This document shows, piece after piece, positions 19,210 to 28,449 of a stretch of 64,000 nt of DNA (its first letter is position 1; each line of letters opens with the position of its first letter). Made by a program: the position numbers and the translations under genes. The notes beneath the pieces were generated by a model. The model had not been told where the DNA came from and did not search any database. It was given only the letters and a program-made list of their open reading frames with translations. The stretch comes from Rhodobacter sp. CZR27 (GTDB lineage Bacteria > Pseudomonadota > Alphaproteobacteria > Rhodobacterales > Rhodobacteraceae). The stretch is taken from positions 110,001-174,000 of the forward strand of contig NZ_CP023550.1 of assembly GCF_002407205.1 (NCBI RefSeq). Direction: 5' to 3'.

Positions 19210-21111
19210 ATGACCCACGAGGACGTTCCCGCGTCCGCGCCCGGCTCCCCGTCCGCGCATCCCGAACCGCAGGATCCCGAGACGGCGACCGCCGCCAGTG
19301 CGCCTTTCGACGAAAACGGGATGCCCGCCGTCAGCACGGCGGATGACGCCTCGGCGTCGGAGGACGCGGGCGCCCATCAGGGTGACCGTGACCCGGGTCA
19401 GCCGGACGCCTGTGGACCGAACGACGAGGCCGAGGCACGCGCCGCGTGGCTCATGGCGCGGATGTTCGGTGAACTCCCGCACGACCACGTCTGGTGCCGC
19501 GACCGCGGGCTGATCGGCCTCATGAGGAAGGACCGGTTCGTCCCGGTCTGCGGCCCGCTGCGCGCTGCCGTGCAGATCCGCGATGCGGTCACCGGCAACT
19601 GGTCGGTCGAGTTGACCTTCCTCGACCGCGACTGCCTGGTACAGCGGGAGGTCGTCCTGGCGCGGGATCTCGTCAAGTCCCCTTCGGCGGTGGCGGCGCG
19701 CCTTGCCGAGCGCGGGCTCGATCTCCGCGCAAGGCCGCAGGCGCTGGTCGATCTCATCCGGGCCTGGCCCACCCTTGACCGTATCCGGGCCACACCGCGC
19801 CCAGGCTGGATCTGCGGCGAGAGCGAGGCGCTGGCCTACATGCTGCCCGACGGCCGGGCGATCGGTCCCGGCCGCCAGGATCTCTCGCTCACCGCCCCGT
19901 CGCGGGCACTGCGGGCCTCGGGCTCGCTCGAGGGCTGGCAGGCAGGCGTCGGGCGGATGGCCAGCGGCAATCCCGCGCTGATGCTGGCGATCTCGGCGGC
20001 TCTTGCTGGGCCGCTGCTGCGCCTGGCCGGGCTCGATGGGCTGGGCCTGAACTTCCACGGTGGCAGCGGCCCCGAGACGGAGCTGCTGATGGCGGCCGTG
20101 CGGAGCACCAGCGGCCATCAGGAGGAGCGTGCCGCCTGGACCGCGCCCGACCTGGGCCTGGAACGGCTGGTGACTCAGGCGCACGACGGCCTGCTGGTGC
20201 TCCATGACTTTCCGGAGGTGCCGGAGCGCGAGCTCGAACGGCTGATCCCGGCGTTCCGCAAGAAGAGCGGCGGGACGGTTCCTGGCGACGTCGGAACCGG
20301 ACGGTGCGTCCTCGTCTCGACATCGTCCTCGCCGATCGCAGGGCATCTGCGTCCGGGGCGGCCTGCCTGTCTTGGCGGTCTGACCTCCCGGCTGCTTGAG
20401 GTGCCGGCCCGGTCGTGGACGCACGGCACCCTCGCAGACCTGCAGGGCCACACAGACCTGCGGGCTTTCACCGCGGCCATGGCCGAAGCGGCACGCAGCC
20501 ACCATGGCCACCTTTTGCCGGCCGTCGTGCGCATCGTGATCGAGAACGAGGCCCTGCTGTCCAGGATCTGGCCCCGGATGCGGGAGCGCATTTGCGAGGC
20601 GGTGGTGCCGGACCATGGATCCGCGGCCGTTCCCGAGGGCGTGGCCCATGTCCTCGAGGCGGCGACCCTGATCATCATGGCGGGAACCTTTGCCGCAAGG
20701 CGCGGCCTCCTGCCATGGTCTCGCGGTTCCATCGCCAGGGCCGCGATCCCGCTCCTCCGGATCTGGCACAACGCGCGGTCGTCTCAGGTCGACGATCTCC
20801 GCCACGCAGTCGAAGCGCTTCGGCGACTGCGCGACACCGGGGCCTTCATCGATCTCGCCCCCGGCAATCCTCTCACCATCGCCGATCGTCCGGCGGGATG
20901 GATGGACGCCGAGTTCATTCATGTCGACCGCGACGTCTTCACCAGTGAAGTTGCCCGCGGGCGATGCGACATCGCGAAACTGCTGCAGGACGCCAGGCTG
21001 CTCGAACCCGGTGGCGAGCGCAATTCGCTGCAGTTCAAGCCTCCGGCCAGCATGGGCTTCCAGCGCGACAGGGTCTGCCGCATCGTCCGCACCCGGCTCG
21101 ACGCTCCGTGA
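19210..21111 (+). CDS. DUF927-domain protein with degraded P-loop
   Basis: 633 residues. An acidic, Pro/Ala-rich N-terminus (1-75) precedes a domain like DUF927, the helicase-like P-loop ATPase found on phages and integrative elements (GWICGESEALAYMLPDGRAIGPG is the characteristic approach). Where the Walker A (GxSxxGKT) should be, the sequence reads HGGSGPETE (283-291): the GKT is PET. The protein is thus probably not an active ATPase of the normal kind. The frame is full length and intact. It ends at a long perfect hairpin. Confidence 0.65.
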   Translation: MTHEDVPASAPGSPSAHPEPQDPETATAASAPFDENGMPAVSTADDASASEDAGAHQGDRDPGQPDACGPNDEAEARAAWLMARMFGELPHDHVWCRDRGLIGLMRKDRFVPVCGPLRAAVQIRDAVTGNWSVELTFLDRDCLVQREVVLARDLVKSPSAVAARLAERGLDLRARPQALVDLIRAWPTLDRIRATPRPGWICGESEALAYMLPDGRAIGPGRQDLSLTAPSRALRASGSLEGWQAGVGRMASGNPALMLAISAALAGPLLRLAGLDGLGLNFHGGSGPETELLMAAVRSTSGHQEERAAWTAPDLGLERLVTQAHDGLLVLHDFPEVPERELERLIPAFRKKSGGTVPGDVGTGRCVLVSTSSSPIAGHLRPGRPACLGGLTSRLLEVPARSWTHGTLADLQGHTDLRAFTAAMAEAARSHHGHLLPAVVRIVIENEALLSRIWPRMRERICEAVVPDHGSAAVPEGVAHVLEAATLIIMAGTFAARRGLLPWSRGSIARAAIPLLRIWHNARSSQVDDLRHAVEALRRLRDTGAFIDLAPGNPLTIADRPAGWMDAEFIHVDRDVFTSEVARGRCDIAKLLQDARLLEPGGERNSLQFKPPASMGFQRDRVCRIVRTRLDAP

Positions 21112-21113
21112 AG

Positions 21114-21164
21114 GCCGGGCGACGCGGTTCGACGAGGATCGCCTGTCGAACCGCGTTGCCCGGC
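21114..21164. terminator. long hairpin between convergent DUF927 and RTX genes
   Basis: GCCGGGC-GACGCGGTTCGAC pairs with GTCGAACCGCGT-T-GCCCGGC with one mismatch, giving a stem of about 19 bp. It begins 3 bases after the DUF927 stop. The symmetric form and position suggest a terminator working from both sides. Confidence 0.7.
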
Positions 21165-21245
21165 TGGCGCCGAAGTGTCTGCCCGGCGGACACGCCAGGC
21201 ATGCCCCGGCCCGTGGAAGGTGGCGCTCATCCGTTCAGGCGCCGG

Positions 21246-23792
21246 TCAGATCACGAGGAAATCCGCGGCCGTCAGCGAGAGCCCCGGCGAGAGCGTCGCG
21301 ATCTGCACCCGACCGACGCCTCCGGTCCCGTCCGCATCATACCAGAGCGCGCCCGTGTCGCGCTCGTAGATGAACCGGTCGGTCGCATCCGTGGCCTGGC
21401 CCGAGCGGTTCGAGGCAAAGGCCGCATTGCGCAACGCGCCCTCGGAGAGACCCCGGAAGATCTCGTTCTCCAGAAGCATCATGTCGGCGGCCACGTTGAA
21501 ATCGGTGATCCGGTCGACGTTGCCTCCGCCCGGCCGGGTGTCGAAGACGAACGTGTCCCGTCCCGCGTTCCCGCTCAGCACATCGGCGCCGTCGCCCCCG
21601 ATCATCCGGTCGTTGCCGCCGCCGCCGCCCAGGATGTCGTTGCCGCCGCGGCCGTCGAGCCGGTCGTTGCCCGCGAGGCCCTCGATCCGCTCGGCATAGG
21701 CCGTGCCCGCCAGCCGGTCATTGCCCCCCGTGCCGCGCAGGCTGCCATCGATGATGGTGGCCACCCCCACCGGCACCGGCGTCGCCGAGGAGATCTGGCT
21801 CGGGAAGGGCGGGACGAGGCGCAGGCTGAAGCTCTCGGTGTTCTCGAGCACGAGGTCGTCGGCGATGGGGATGCGGATCTCGGCCTGGGTCTGGCCGGGG
21901 CGGAAGACCACCTCGCCCGAGCGGGCGGTGAAGTCGCTGCCTGCCCGGGCCGTGCCCGCGAGGGTCTGGAAGTCGATGGCGATCCGTTCGGTCGAGGGGG
22001 CTGAGAGGTCGACCACGAAGACCGCGACGCGGCCTCCCGGGCCCTCCTGCACCGTGGCATTGCCGACGGCAACCGAGCGGTTGAGCCCGACCCCGTCCCC
22101 GTCGAGCACCCAGCCGGTGGCGGAGAGGGTCCGGTTGCCGCCGCCGAAGGAGGCGCCGCGCGGGTCGCTCAGTTCCAGGAAGACGCTTTCGTCCAGCTCG
22201 TCGAGCGAGTCGCCGTAGGAGCGGATCTGGATCGTCCGCACCGTCTCGCCGGGGGCGAAGGTCAGCGTCCCGGCGAAATCGGTCGAGTAGAAGTCGTCCC
22301 GCAGTTGCGCCGAGCCCGAGCGGAACTGGTAGTCCACGCTCACCGCGTCGCTCGCGGGCTCGGACAGCCGGACGGTATAGGTCAGGTAGCTGTATTCGGA
22401 CTCGCGGCCGCCCTCGACCGAGATCACCGGCCCGGCCCCGTCCTCGTTCAGGATCCCGGCGGTGCCGGTCGCCGCGGGCACGCCATGCGCCCCGGTGACG
22501 GCGAGGCCGAAGCTCTCCCCCGCCTCGATCGCCCCGTCGTTGATCAGGGTCACCGCCACCGTGGCCTCGGTCTGGCCGGCGAGGAAGGTGACGGTGCCGG
22601 TGCGCGCCACATAGTCCGAGCCCGCCCGCGCCGAGCCGTCGTAGGTGGTGAAGCTGAAGGTGCGGTCGGTGGTGAAGGCCTCCGAGAGGCTCAGCGTGAA
22701 GAGCGCCTGTCCCCCGGCCGCCTCGGTCACCACGGGGCTGGAGACCGCCAGCGCCCGGTTCACCCCGACCCCGTCCTCGTCGAGCACCCAGCCGGTGGCC
22801 GAAAGCGTGTGGATGTTGCCGCCGAAGGAGGCACCGCGCGGGTCGCTCAGTTCCAGGAAGACGCTTTCGTCCAGCTCGTCGAGCGAGTCGCCGTAGGAGC
22901 GGATCTGGATCGTCCGCACCGTCTCGCCGGGGGCGAAGGTCAGCGTCCCGGCGAAATCGGTCGAGTAGAAGTCGTCCCGCAGTTGCGCCGAGCCCGAGCG
23001 GAACTGGTAGTCCACGCTCACCGCGTCGCTCGCGGGCTCGGACAGCCGGACGGTATAGGTCAGGTAGCTGTATTCGGACTCGCGGCCGCCCTCGACCGAG
23101 ATCACCGGCCCGGCCCCGTCCTCGTTCAGGATCCCGGCGGTGCCGGTCGCCGCGGGCACGCCATGCGCCCCGGTGACGGCGAGGCCGAAGCTCTCCCCCG
23201 CCTCGATCGCCCCGTCGTTGATCAGGGTCACCGCCACCGTGGCCTCGGTCTGGCCGGCGAGGAAGGTGACGGTGCCGGTGCGCGCCACATAGTCCGAGCC
23301 CGCCCGCGCCGAGCCGTCGTAGGTGGTGAAGCTGAAGGTGCGGTCGGTGGTGAAGGCCTCCGAGAGGCTCAGCGTGAAGAGCGCCTGTCCCCCGGCCGCC
23401 TCGGTCACCACGGGGCTGGAGACCGCCAGCGCCCGGTTCACCCCGACCCCGTCCTCGTCGAGCACCCAGCCGGTGGCCGAAAGCGTGTGGATGTTGCCGC
23501 CGAAGGAGGCACCGCGCGGGTCGCTCAGTTCCAGGAAGACGCTTTCGTCCAGCTCGTCGAGCGAGTCGCCGTAGGAGCGGATCTGGATCGTCCGCACCGT
23601 CTCGCCGGGGGCGAAGGTCAGCGTCCCGGCGAAATCGGTCGAGTAGAAGTCGTCCCGCAGTTGCGCCGAGCCCGAGCGGAACTGGTAGTCCACGCTCACC
23701 GCGTCGCTCGCGGGCTCGGACAGCGAGACCGTGAAGACGAGATAGTCGTATTCGGGTGAGGGGCTGCTGGTGACGGTGAGTATGCTGGTCAT
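21246..23792 (-). CDS. Calx-beta / RTX repeat protein, type I secreted
   Basis: 848 residues with no N-terminal signal. Residues ~1-690 are a chain of Calx-beta domains (VDYQFRSGSA, FAPGETVRTIQIRS, DELDESVFLELSDPRG repeats); two 226-residue units are virtually identical. They are followed by GGxGxD RTX calcium-binding repeats (GNDRLDGRGGNDILGG and others) and a C-terminal module ending in DFLVI, the usual form of an uncleaved type I secretion signal. ATG 23792 (MTSILTV) is chosen because aggatcgc lies just before it. Role: large secreted or surface adhesin-like protein. Confidence 0.87.
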   Translation of the reverse strand: MTSILTVTSSPSPEYDYLVFTVSLSEPASDAVSVDYQFRSGSAQLRDDFYSTDFAGTLTFAPGETVRTIQIRSYGDSLDELDESVFLELSDPRGASFGGNIHTLSATGWVLDEDGVGVNRALAVSSPVVTEAAGGQALFTLSLSEAFTTDRTFSFTTYDGSARAGSDYVARTGTVTFLAGQTEATVAVTLINDGAIEAGESFGLAVTGAHGVPAATGTAGILNEDGAGPVISVEGGRESEYSYLTYTVRLSEPASDAVSVDYQFRSGSAQLRDDFYSTDFAGTLTFAPGETVRTIQIRSYGDSLDELDESVFLELSDPRGASFGGNIHTLSATGWVLDEDGVGVNRALAVSSPVVTEAAGGQALFTLSLSEAFTTDRTFSFTTYDGSARAGSDYVARTGTVTFLAGQTEATVAVTLINDGAIEAGESFGLAVTGAHGVPAATGTAGILNEDGAGPVISVEGGRESEYSYLTYTVRLSEPASDAVSVDYQFRSGSAQLRDDFYSTDFAGTLTFAPGETVRTIQIRSYGDSLDELDESVFLELSDPRGASFGGGNRTLSATGWVLDGDGVGLNRSVAVGNATVQEGPGGRVAVFVVDLSAPSTERIAIDFQTLAGTARAGSDFTARSGEVVFRPGQTQAEIRIPIADDLVLENTESFSLRLVPPFPSQISSATPVPVGVATIIDGSLRGTGGNDRLAGTAYAERIEGLAGNDRLDGRGGNDILGGGGGNDRMIGGDGADVLSGNAGRDTFVFDTRPGGGNVDRITDFNVAADMMLLENEIFRGLSEGALRNAAFASNRSGQATDATDRFIYERDTGALWYDADGTGGVGRVQIATLSPGLSLTAADFLVI
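22152..23725. repeat. 678-bp tandem direct repeat (two full and one partial copy)
   Basis: Positions 22152-22829 and 22830-23507 are identical as far as I can read, and 23508-23725 repeats the first ~218 bases. The unit is 226 codons, so the reading frame is kept. Small differences appear only at the outer edges (for example ggcgccgcg at 22153 against ggcaccgcg at 22831). Confidence 0.93.
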
Positions 23793-24129
23793 GAAATGCG
23801 ATCCTTCTGAGAATGCGCGGATGAAAAGGATTCGCCGGAAAGTCTGCATGACAGACGTCGTGTTTCAAAGAAGGAAGGAGAGGCATTCCCCCCTTTCCCT
23901 TGCACGTTAAGGGGATGCCGCACGCCCAGAGGTGTGGGCGGGGCTGGATGCGCAATGCAGGGTTGATCCCGGTCATGGCCGGCGGCAGCGCTTCACCCGG
24001 TCGTTCTTTCGCAAGTTGCCAGAGTTTCGTGCCCGACAGCTTGAACCTCCGACGCTTTCCGGCGCAGAACCTGTCCGTAACCCGTTTCCGTCAATACAGG
24101 GGGCAGACAGAACCGATGGAGGAAGGCCG

Positions 24130-25512
24130 ATGCCGATGCACACCATGACCCCGCAGCAGTTCGCGCACCGGCTCATGACGACGTCCTATTCGGATGGGGT
24201 CACCCGCACCATGGCCGCGGGCCGCGACGGCGCCATCACGGTCAACCTGAGCGACCTGACCGTGCAGGAGCGCGGGCTGGCGCGTGCCGCCCTGGCGGAA
24301 ATCGCGACGATGACCGGGCTGCGCTTCGCGGAAACCACCGGGGAAGCGCAGATCACCTATTCGAACGGCGGAACGGGTGCCTCCACCGGGACATCGGCCA
24401 GCGGCACGACGATCACCTCGGCCGAGATCCGCATCGCCTCGGATCGCGTCGGGCCCGGCGACGGCTACGGCAGCTATGTGTTCCGGACCTACATGCACGA
24501 GACCCTGCACGCGCTGGGACTGGGCCATCCGCAGGACTATTCGGAGGTCACGGATTTCGCGGCATCCTCGATCGCCAACGACAGCTGGCAGACGAGCCTG
24601 ATGTCCTATTTCGATCAGGACGAGAACACCCGTGTCGCGGCGACGAAGGCCTACAACCTGACCCCGATGCTGGCGGACTACCTCGCCCTGAAGCAGATGT
24701 ACGACGCGCCCTCCATCCATGCCGGGGCGACCGTCTATGGCGTGGGCTCGACGGCGGGCGGGGCGCTGGATCACGCGGCCTCGCTGGGCGGGCAGGTGGC
24801 CTTCCTTGTCGTGGACCACGGCGGGACGGACCACGCCAACTTCAGCCGCTGGTGGGCGGCGCAGCTGATCGACCTGATGCCCGGCGCGCTGTCGAACGTG
24901 ATGGGCGCCATCGGCAACATGCAGATCGCGTTCGACACGCTGATCGAGAACGCCACCGGCGGGTTCGGGGCGGACAGGCTGTTCGGCAATGCCGCCACGA
25001 ACCGTCTGGTGGGCGGAAGCGGCGCGGACGTTCTTCAAGGACGGGCAGGGGGCGACCGTCTCCTGGGCGGAGAGGGCGGCGACCGGCTGTGGGGGGAAGG
25101 CGGGAAGGATCATCTCGTGGGTGGCAATGGCGCCGATACCCTGATCGGGGGCCAGGCCGACGACACGCTGGTCGGCGGTGCGGGTCGGGACCGCCTGACC
25201 GGGCAGGCCGGGGCGGACGTGTTCGTCTTCGCGTCGATCGCGGATGCCGGTCGCGGAGCGGGCAGCGACGTGATCGTCGACTTCGCGCGGGGGGCTGATC
25301 GCATCGACCTCTCGGCCATGGATGCGAATGCGGCGCAGCCCGGGAACCAGGACTTCACCCTTGTCGGCGCACGGGCCTTCAGCGGGGTTGCAGGCGAGTT
25401 GCGCTTTGCCGACGGGGCGGTGATGGGCGATGTCGATGGCGACGGGCGCGCCGACTTCCGGATCCTCGTCAGTGGCGCGGGCACCCTCGGGGGCGGCGAC
25501 TTCGTTCTCTGA
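24130..25512 (+). CDS. serralysin-like M10 metalloprotease with RTX repeats
   Basis: 460 residues. The zinc site is H123-E-T-L-H127-A-L-G-L-G-H133, and the Met-turn is SLMSYF (Met158), both as in metzincins of the serralysin type. RTX repeats follow (GGSGADVLQG, GGEGGDRLWG, GGNGADTLIG), then a C-terminal M10_C-like domain ending DFVL, fit for type I secretion. The N-terminal part is short, with little propeptide. It is divergent from the Calx-beta protein gene and 337 bases away. ATG 24130 follows ggaggaagg. Role: calcium-dependent secreted protease. Confidence 0.9.
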   Translation: MPMHTMTPQQFAHRLMTTSYSDGVTRTMAAGRDGAITVNLSDLTVQERGLARAALAEIATMTGLRFAETTGEAQITYSNGGTGASTGTSASGTTITSAEIRIASDRVGPGDGYGSYVFRTYMHETLHALGLGHPQDYSEVTDFAASSIANDSWQTSLMSYFDQDENTRVAATKAYNLTPMLADYLALKQMYDAPSIHAGATVYGVGSTAGGALDHAASLGGQVAFLVVDHGGTDHANFSRWWAAQLIDLMPGALSNVMGAIGNMQIAFDTLIENATGGFGADRLFGNAATNRLVGGSGADVLQGRAGGDRLLGGEGGDRLWGEGGKDHLVGGNGADTLIGGQADDTLVGGAGRDRLTGQAGADVFVFASIADAGRGAGSDVIVDFARGADRIDLSAMDANAAQPGNQDFTLVGARAFSGVAGELRFADGAVMGDVDGDGRADFRILVSGAGTLGGGDFVL

Positions 25513-25525
25513 GCGGACCCGGGCC

Positions 25526-25569
25526 TGGCGCTTCTCGGCCTGCGAAGGGCGCCCTTCGAGAAGGCGCCA
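25526..25569 (+). terminator. stem-loop after the serralysin-like gene
   Basis: tggcgcttctcg pairs with cgagaaggcgcca with one bulge, and the loop itself contains the perfect 16-bp palindrome cgaagggcgcccttcg. It starts 14 bases after the stop codon. The rest of the 346-bp gap to 25858 holds no gene that I recognise. Confidence 0.5.
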
Positions 25570-25858
25570 GGCTTCACCGACCTCGCGGAGTCCGCGGCGG
25601 CCGAGGTGGTCGGCCTGGAACCGGTAATTCGGATTATGAATGGCGATCTCCCGGCACAGGTCCGGCGGCACCGGGGATCCGTCACGTCGGGCGTCCGGCG
25701 GCGTCGGACGAGGCAGGGTCGGGTCATGGTGCTGCATGTCCCGCGCCACGGGCACCTCGCGATCCGGGCCCGCTCATGCCGTATCCCGGCCCGCGGTCTC
25801 CCTTGATCCAGCGGCCGCGTGCGGCGTCCGTTCCGCGAACCGGCGTGCCGGGGCGCCC

Positions 25859-26872
25859 TCAGGCCGAGGCGAGCCGGGCCGCCTCGGCCAGGTAGGCGGA
25901 AGCCTTGGCGATCCAGCGCGCGGTATCGCTGCGCCCTTCGTCGCGCAGGTGATCGAGGCTGAGCCGCGCCCGCGAGAGGCAGCGGACCAGGCGGTAGGTC
26001 GACAGCAGGCCCGCCGAGGGCGCGGCGAGGCCCGCCGCCTCCAGCCCGCTCAGCAGGGGGCCGCCCAGGTCCGGGGCCCCCAGAAGGGCGCATTCCAGCG
26101 CAAGATGGCCGACCTCGTCGAACGGATCGGCAAGGCGGATGTCGCGCGAGAACTCCACCCGGTCGAACACCACCGGCCGGGCGATCAGGCAGACGTGCTC
26201 GGGCCGCAGGTCGCCGTGCCCCTCGACGATCAGCCCCTGACGCTCGCGGAGGGCGATCTCGTGCTTGTGCGCCCGGATGCGGTGGGCGCAGACCGCCGCG
26301 AGCCCGGCCACGGCAACCTGGGGCACATGCACCGCCATCGCGGCGAGGTGGCCCGCATTCACCTCGGCCTCCTGCCTCAGGCGCGCGAGATGGCGCCCTT
26401 CGCCGGCACGGCGGCTGCGCCGGTAGAACGCGGCCAGATCCCGCGTCAGGACCGACAGGAGCGACCGCTCGACCGGGCGCCGCTCGGTGACCAGCCGGTC
26501 GAGCATCCGGTCGGCCGGAAGCCTCCGCATGTGCACGAGCCAGTCCACCACCCTGCCAGGCCCGCCCACGCCCATCCGGCCGGCGACAACCACCAGGGGA
26601 AGCAGGCCGCGATAGACGCCGTCGCCCGCGAGTTCGCGGTTCAGCCGCAACTCGGCCGCGCAGGCGCGGTGCCGCGCCGCGAGCGTCCGGTGGTCGAGCA
26701 TGCCGAGGGCGACCGGTTTCTTCAGCTTCAGCACCCGGTCGGCGAACAGGAACACATGCGCCATGTGCGTCTCGATCACCCGTTCCATTCCGGGCAGCGC
26801 CGACAGGAACGCGACCTTCGGCCCGTAGCCGGGCGGCTCCGCCGCCGGAAGACCGGGATCCGCTACATCCAC
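25859..26872 (-). CDS. COG2187 aminoglycoside-phosphotransferase-like protein
   Basis: 337 residues from a GTG at 26872 that overlaps the end of the DUF2267 gene. IETHMAHVFLFADRVLKLKK and the kinase-like catalytic block VEGHGDLRPEHVCL (H-x-D-x5-N-type loop, here with H in place of N) identify the COG2187 family. Many members are fused to a P-loop ATPase domain; this one ends without it. Substrate unknown. It is linked to the DUF2267 gene and, divergently, to a PRPP-synthase-like gene, a grouping often seen in stress or hypoxia loci of Proteobacteria. Confidence 0.75.
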   Translation of the reverse strand: MDVADPGLPAAEPPGYGPKVAFLSALPGMERVIETHMAHVFLFADRVLKLKKPVALGMLDHRTLAARHRACAAELRLNRELAGDGVYRGLLPLVVVAGRMGVGGPGRVVDWLVHMRRLPADRMLDRLVTERRPVERSLLSVLTRDLAAFYRRSRRAGEGRHLARLRQEAEVNAGHLAAMAVHVPQVAVAGLAAVCAHRIRAHKHEIALRERQGLIVEGHGDLRPEHVCLIARPVVFDRVEFSRDIRLADPFDEVGHLALECALLGAPDLGGPLLSGLEAAGLAAPSAGLLSTYRLVRCLSRARLSLDHLRDEGRSDTARWIAKASAYLAEAARLASA

Positions 26873-27288
26873 AGGTCGCGCAGCGGCCTCCGCATGGCCC
26901 AGGCGACCTGGCGGAACTCGCCCTGCGAGACGTGCCGGCGCAGCAGGTCGAACACCGCCGCGACCGCCACGTCCGGCTCGGCCAGCGGGCTGACGGTGAA
27001 GGCGCCCGTCACCCGCTCGAGGAAGTCGTCCACCGTGCGCGCCTCTGCCGGCGTGCGCGACGGCACCCAGCCTTCGTAGAAGATCCCGCGCATCAGGATC
27101 GGAAGCTGCGCGGCAAGATCCGCCGCCTCCTCCACCGTCAGGAAGTCCCGGATCGCGTGGAGTGTCGCGCGCAGCAGCAGATAGGCCCGCCCGCGATCGG
27201 CCCAGCCCAGATCCTGCTGCAACTCGTTGAGCCATTCCGCCACCACCTGCGGAGAGTGGTCGAGGGTGGCGATGCCGGAGATCTTCAT
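26863..27288 (-). CDS. DUF2267 family protein
   Basis: 141 residues. The pattern HAIRDFLTVEEAADLAAQLP followed by LMRGIFYEGWVPS is typical of DUF2267, an alpha-helical domain of unknown function found next to universal stress and PRPP-synthase-like genes. ATG 27288 follows gggaggatgcg at good spacing. Its stop codon overlaps the GTG of the next gene. Confidence 0.85.
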   Translation of the reverse strand: MKISGIATLDHSPQVVAEWLNELQQDLGWADRGRAYLLLRATLHAIRDFLTVEEAADLAAQLPILMRGIFYEGWVPSRTPAEARTVDDFLERVTGAFTVSPLAEPDVAVAAVFDLLRRHVSQGEFRQVAWAMRRPLRDLWM

Positions 27289-27390
27289 CGCATCCTCCCT
27301 TGGCAAGGTGCCGTCGATGATCCGCGCCTGCGGCGCCGGCTCAATGACTGCGGTCAATGCGGGGTGCGGCCCGCCGGGGGAATGTGCCCC

Positions 27391-28377
27391 ATGCGCTGGT
27401 TCGATCTCACCCCGTCCCACCCCCTGGGCCATGAGGCGGCGCACCATGCCGGCGTGGCCCCCTCGCCGCTCGAGATGCGCGCCTTCGCGGGGGGCGAGCA
27501 CAAGATGCGGCCTCTGGTCAGCGTCCGCGGGCAGGATGTCTTCGTCTTCTCGGCGCTCCACGCGGGGCCGGACGGCTCGGTGAACGATGCGCTGATGCGG
27601 CTTCTGCTGTTCCTTGCCTGCTGCCGCCGCAACGGGGCCGCGCGCGTGGTCGCGATCTGCCCCTGGCTGCCCTACATGCGCAAGGACCGGCAGACCAAGG
27701 CCCGGGATCCGGTCAATGCCGCCGAGGTGGCCCGCCTGCTGGAGGCCGCGGGGGCGGATTGCGTCGTGACGGCCGAGGTCCACAACCTCGCCGCCTTCCA
27801 GAACGGGTTCCGCTGCACCACGGTGCATCTCGACGGCTGCCGCCTCTTCGCGGGCGAGATCCTGCGCCGTGCGGGCGAGGCGCCGCTGGCGGTGATCTCG
27901 CCCGACGGCGGCGGCGTGAAGCGGGCCGAGCTTCTGCGCGAGGCGGTGGAGCAGATGGGCAACCGCGAGGTGGGCTTCGGCTTTCTCGAGAAGCGCCGCT
28001 CGTCGGGCGTCGTCTCGGGCGAGCTGTTCGCGGGCGACGTGGCCGGCAAGTCGGTCTGGATCGTCGACGACATGATCGACAGCGGCGGCACGCTGCTGCG
28101 CGCGGCGCAGGCCTGCCGCGCGCGGGGCGCAGCCGAGGTGCATCTGCTGGCCACGCATCTTCTCGACCCGGCAGCGGTGGACCGCCTTGCCGATCCGGCC
28201 GTGGACACGCTGACCGTCACCGACTCGGCGCGCCTGCCCGAGGCGGGGCCGCGCGTCCGGCTGCTGTCGCTGGCCCCTCTCGTCGGCCGTGCGATGGCGC
28301 GCATCCACGCCGGCGGGGCCGTGGGTCCGCTGCTCGACCCGACCGCCCCGCCGGACGACGGTCCGGAAGCCCCGTGA
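27391..28377 (+). CDS. ribose-phosphate pyrophosphokinase-like protein
   Basis: 328 residues. The PRPP loop VDDMIDSGGTL and the blocks VRGQDVFVFSAL and RKDRQTKARDPVNA match the PRPP synthetase family. It is a divergent paralogue: the flexible loop region usually reading RQDRKxxxREPI has changed, and FSDGE is FAGGE. So a biosynthetic role is less sure than a regulatory or salvage one. ATG 27391 is preferred over the ATG at 27382 because ggggg lies 10 bases upstream. Confidence 0.8.
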   Translation: MRWFDLTPSHPLGHEAAHHAGVAPSPLEMRAFAGGEHKMRPLVSVRGQDVFVFSALHAGPDGSVNDALMRLLLFLACCRRNGAARVVAICPWLPYMRKDRQTKARDPVNAAEVARLLEAAGADCVVTAEVHNLAAFQNGFRCTTVHLDGCRLFAGEILRRAGEAPLAVISPDGGGVKRAELLREAVEQMGNREVGFGFLEKRRSSGVVSGELFAGDVAGKSVWIVDDMIDSGGTLLRAAQACRARGAAEVHLLATHLLDPAAVDRLADPAVDTLTVTDSARLPEAGPRVRLLSLAPLVGRAMARIHAGGAVGPLLDPTAPPDDGPEAP

Positions 28378-28449
28378 ACGGGACGGCCCGGAAGTCCGTG
28401 ACGCGACCCGCCCGGGCGCGGGAGCAGGAGTTTCCCCTTTCCGGCCCGA

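Noticed and set aside
22305..23759. 484-codon plus-strand frame over the RTX repeat
   Set aside because: It repeats only because the underlying DNA repeats. The minus strand encodes clear Calx-beta domains.
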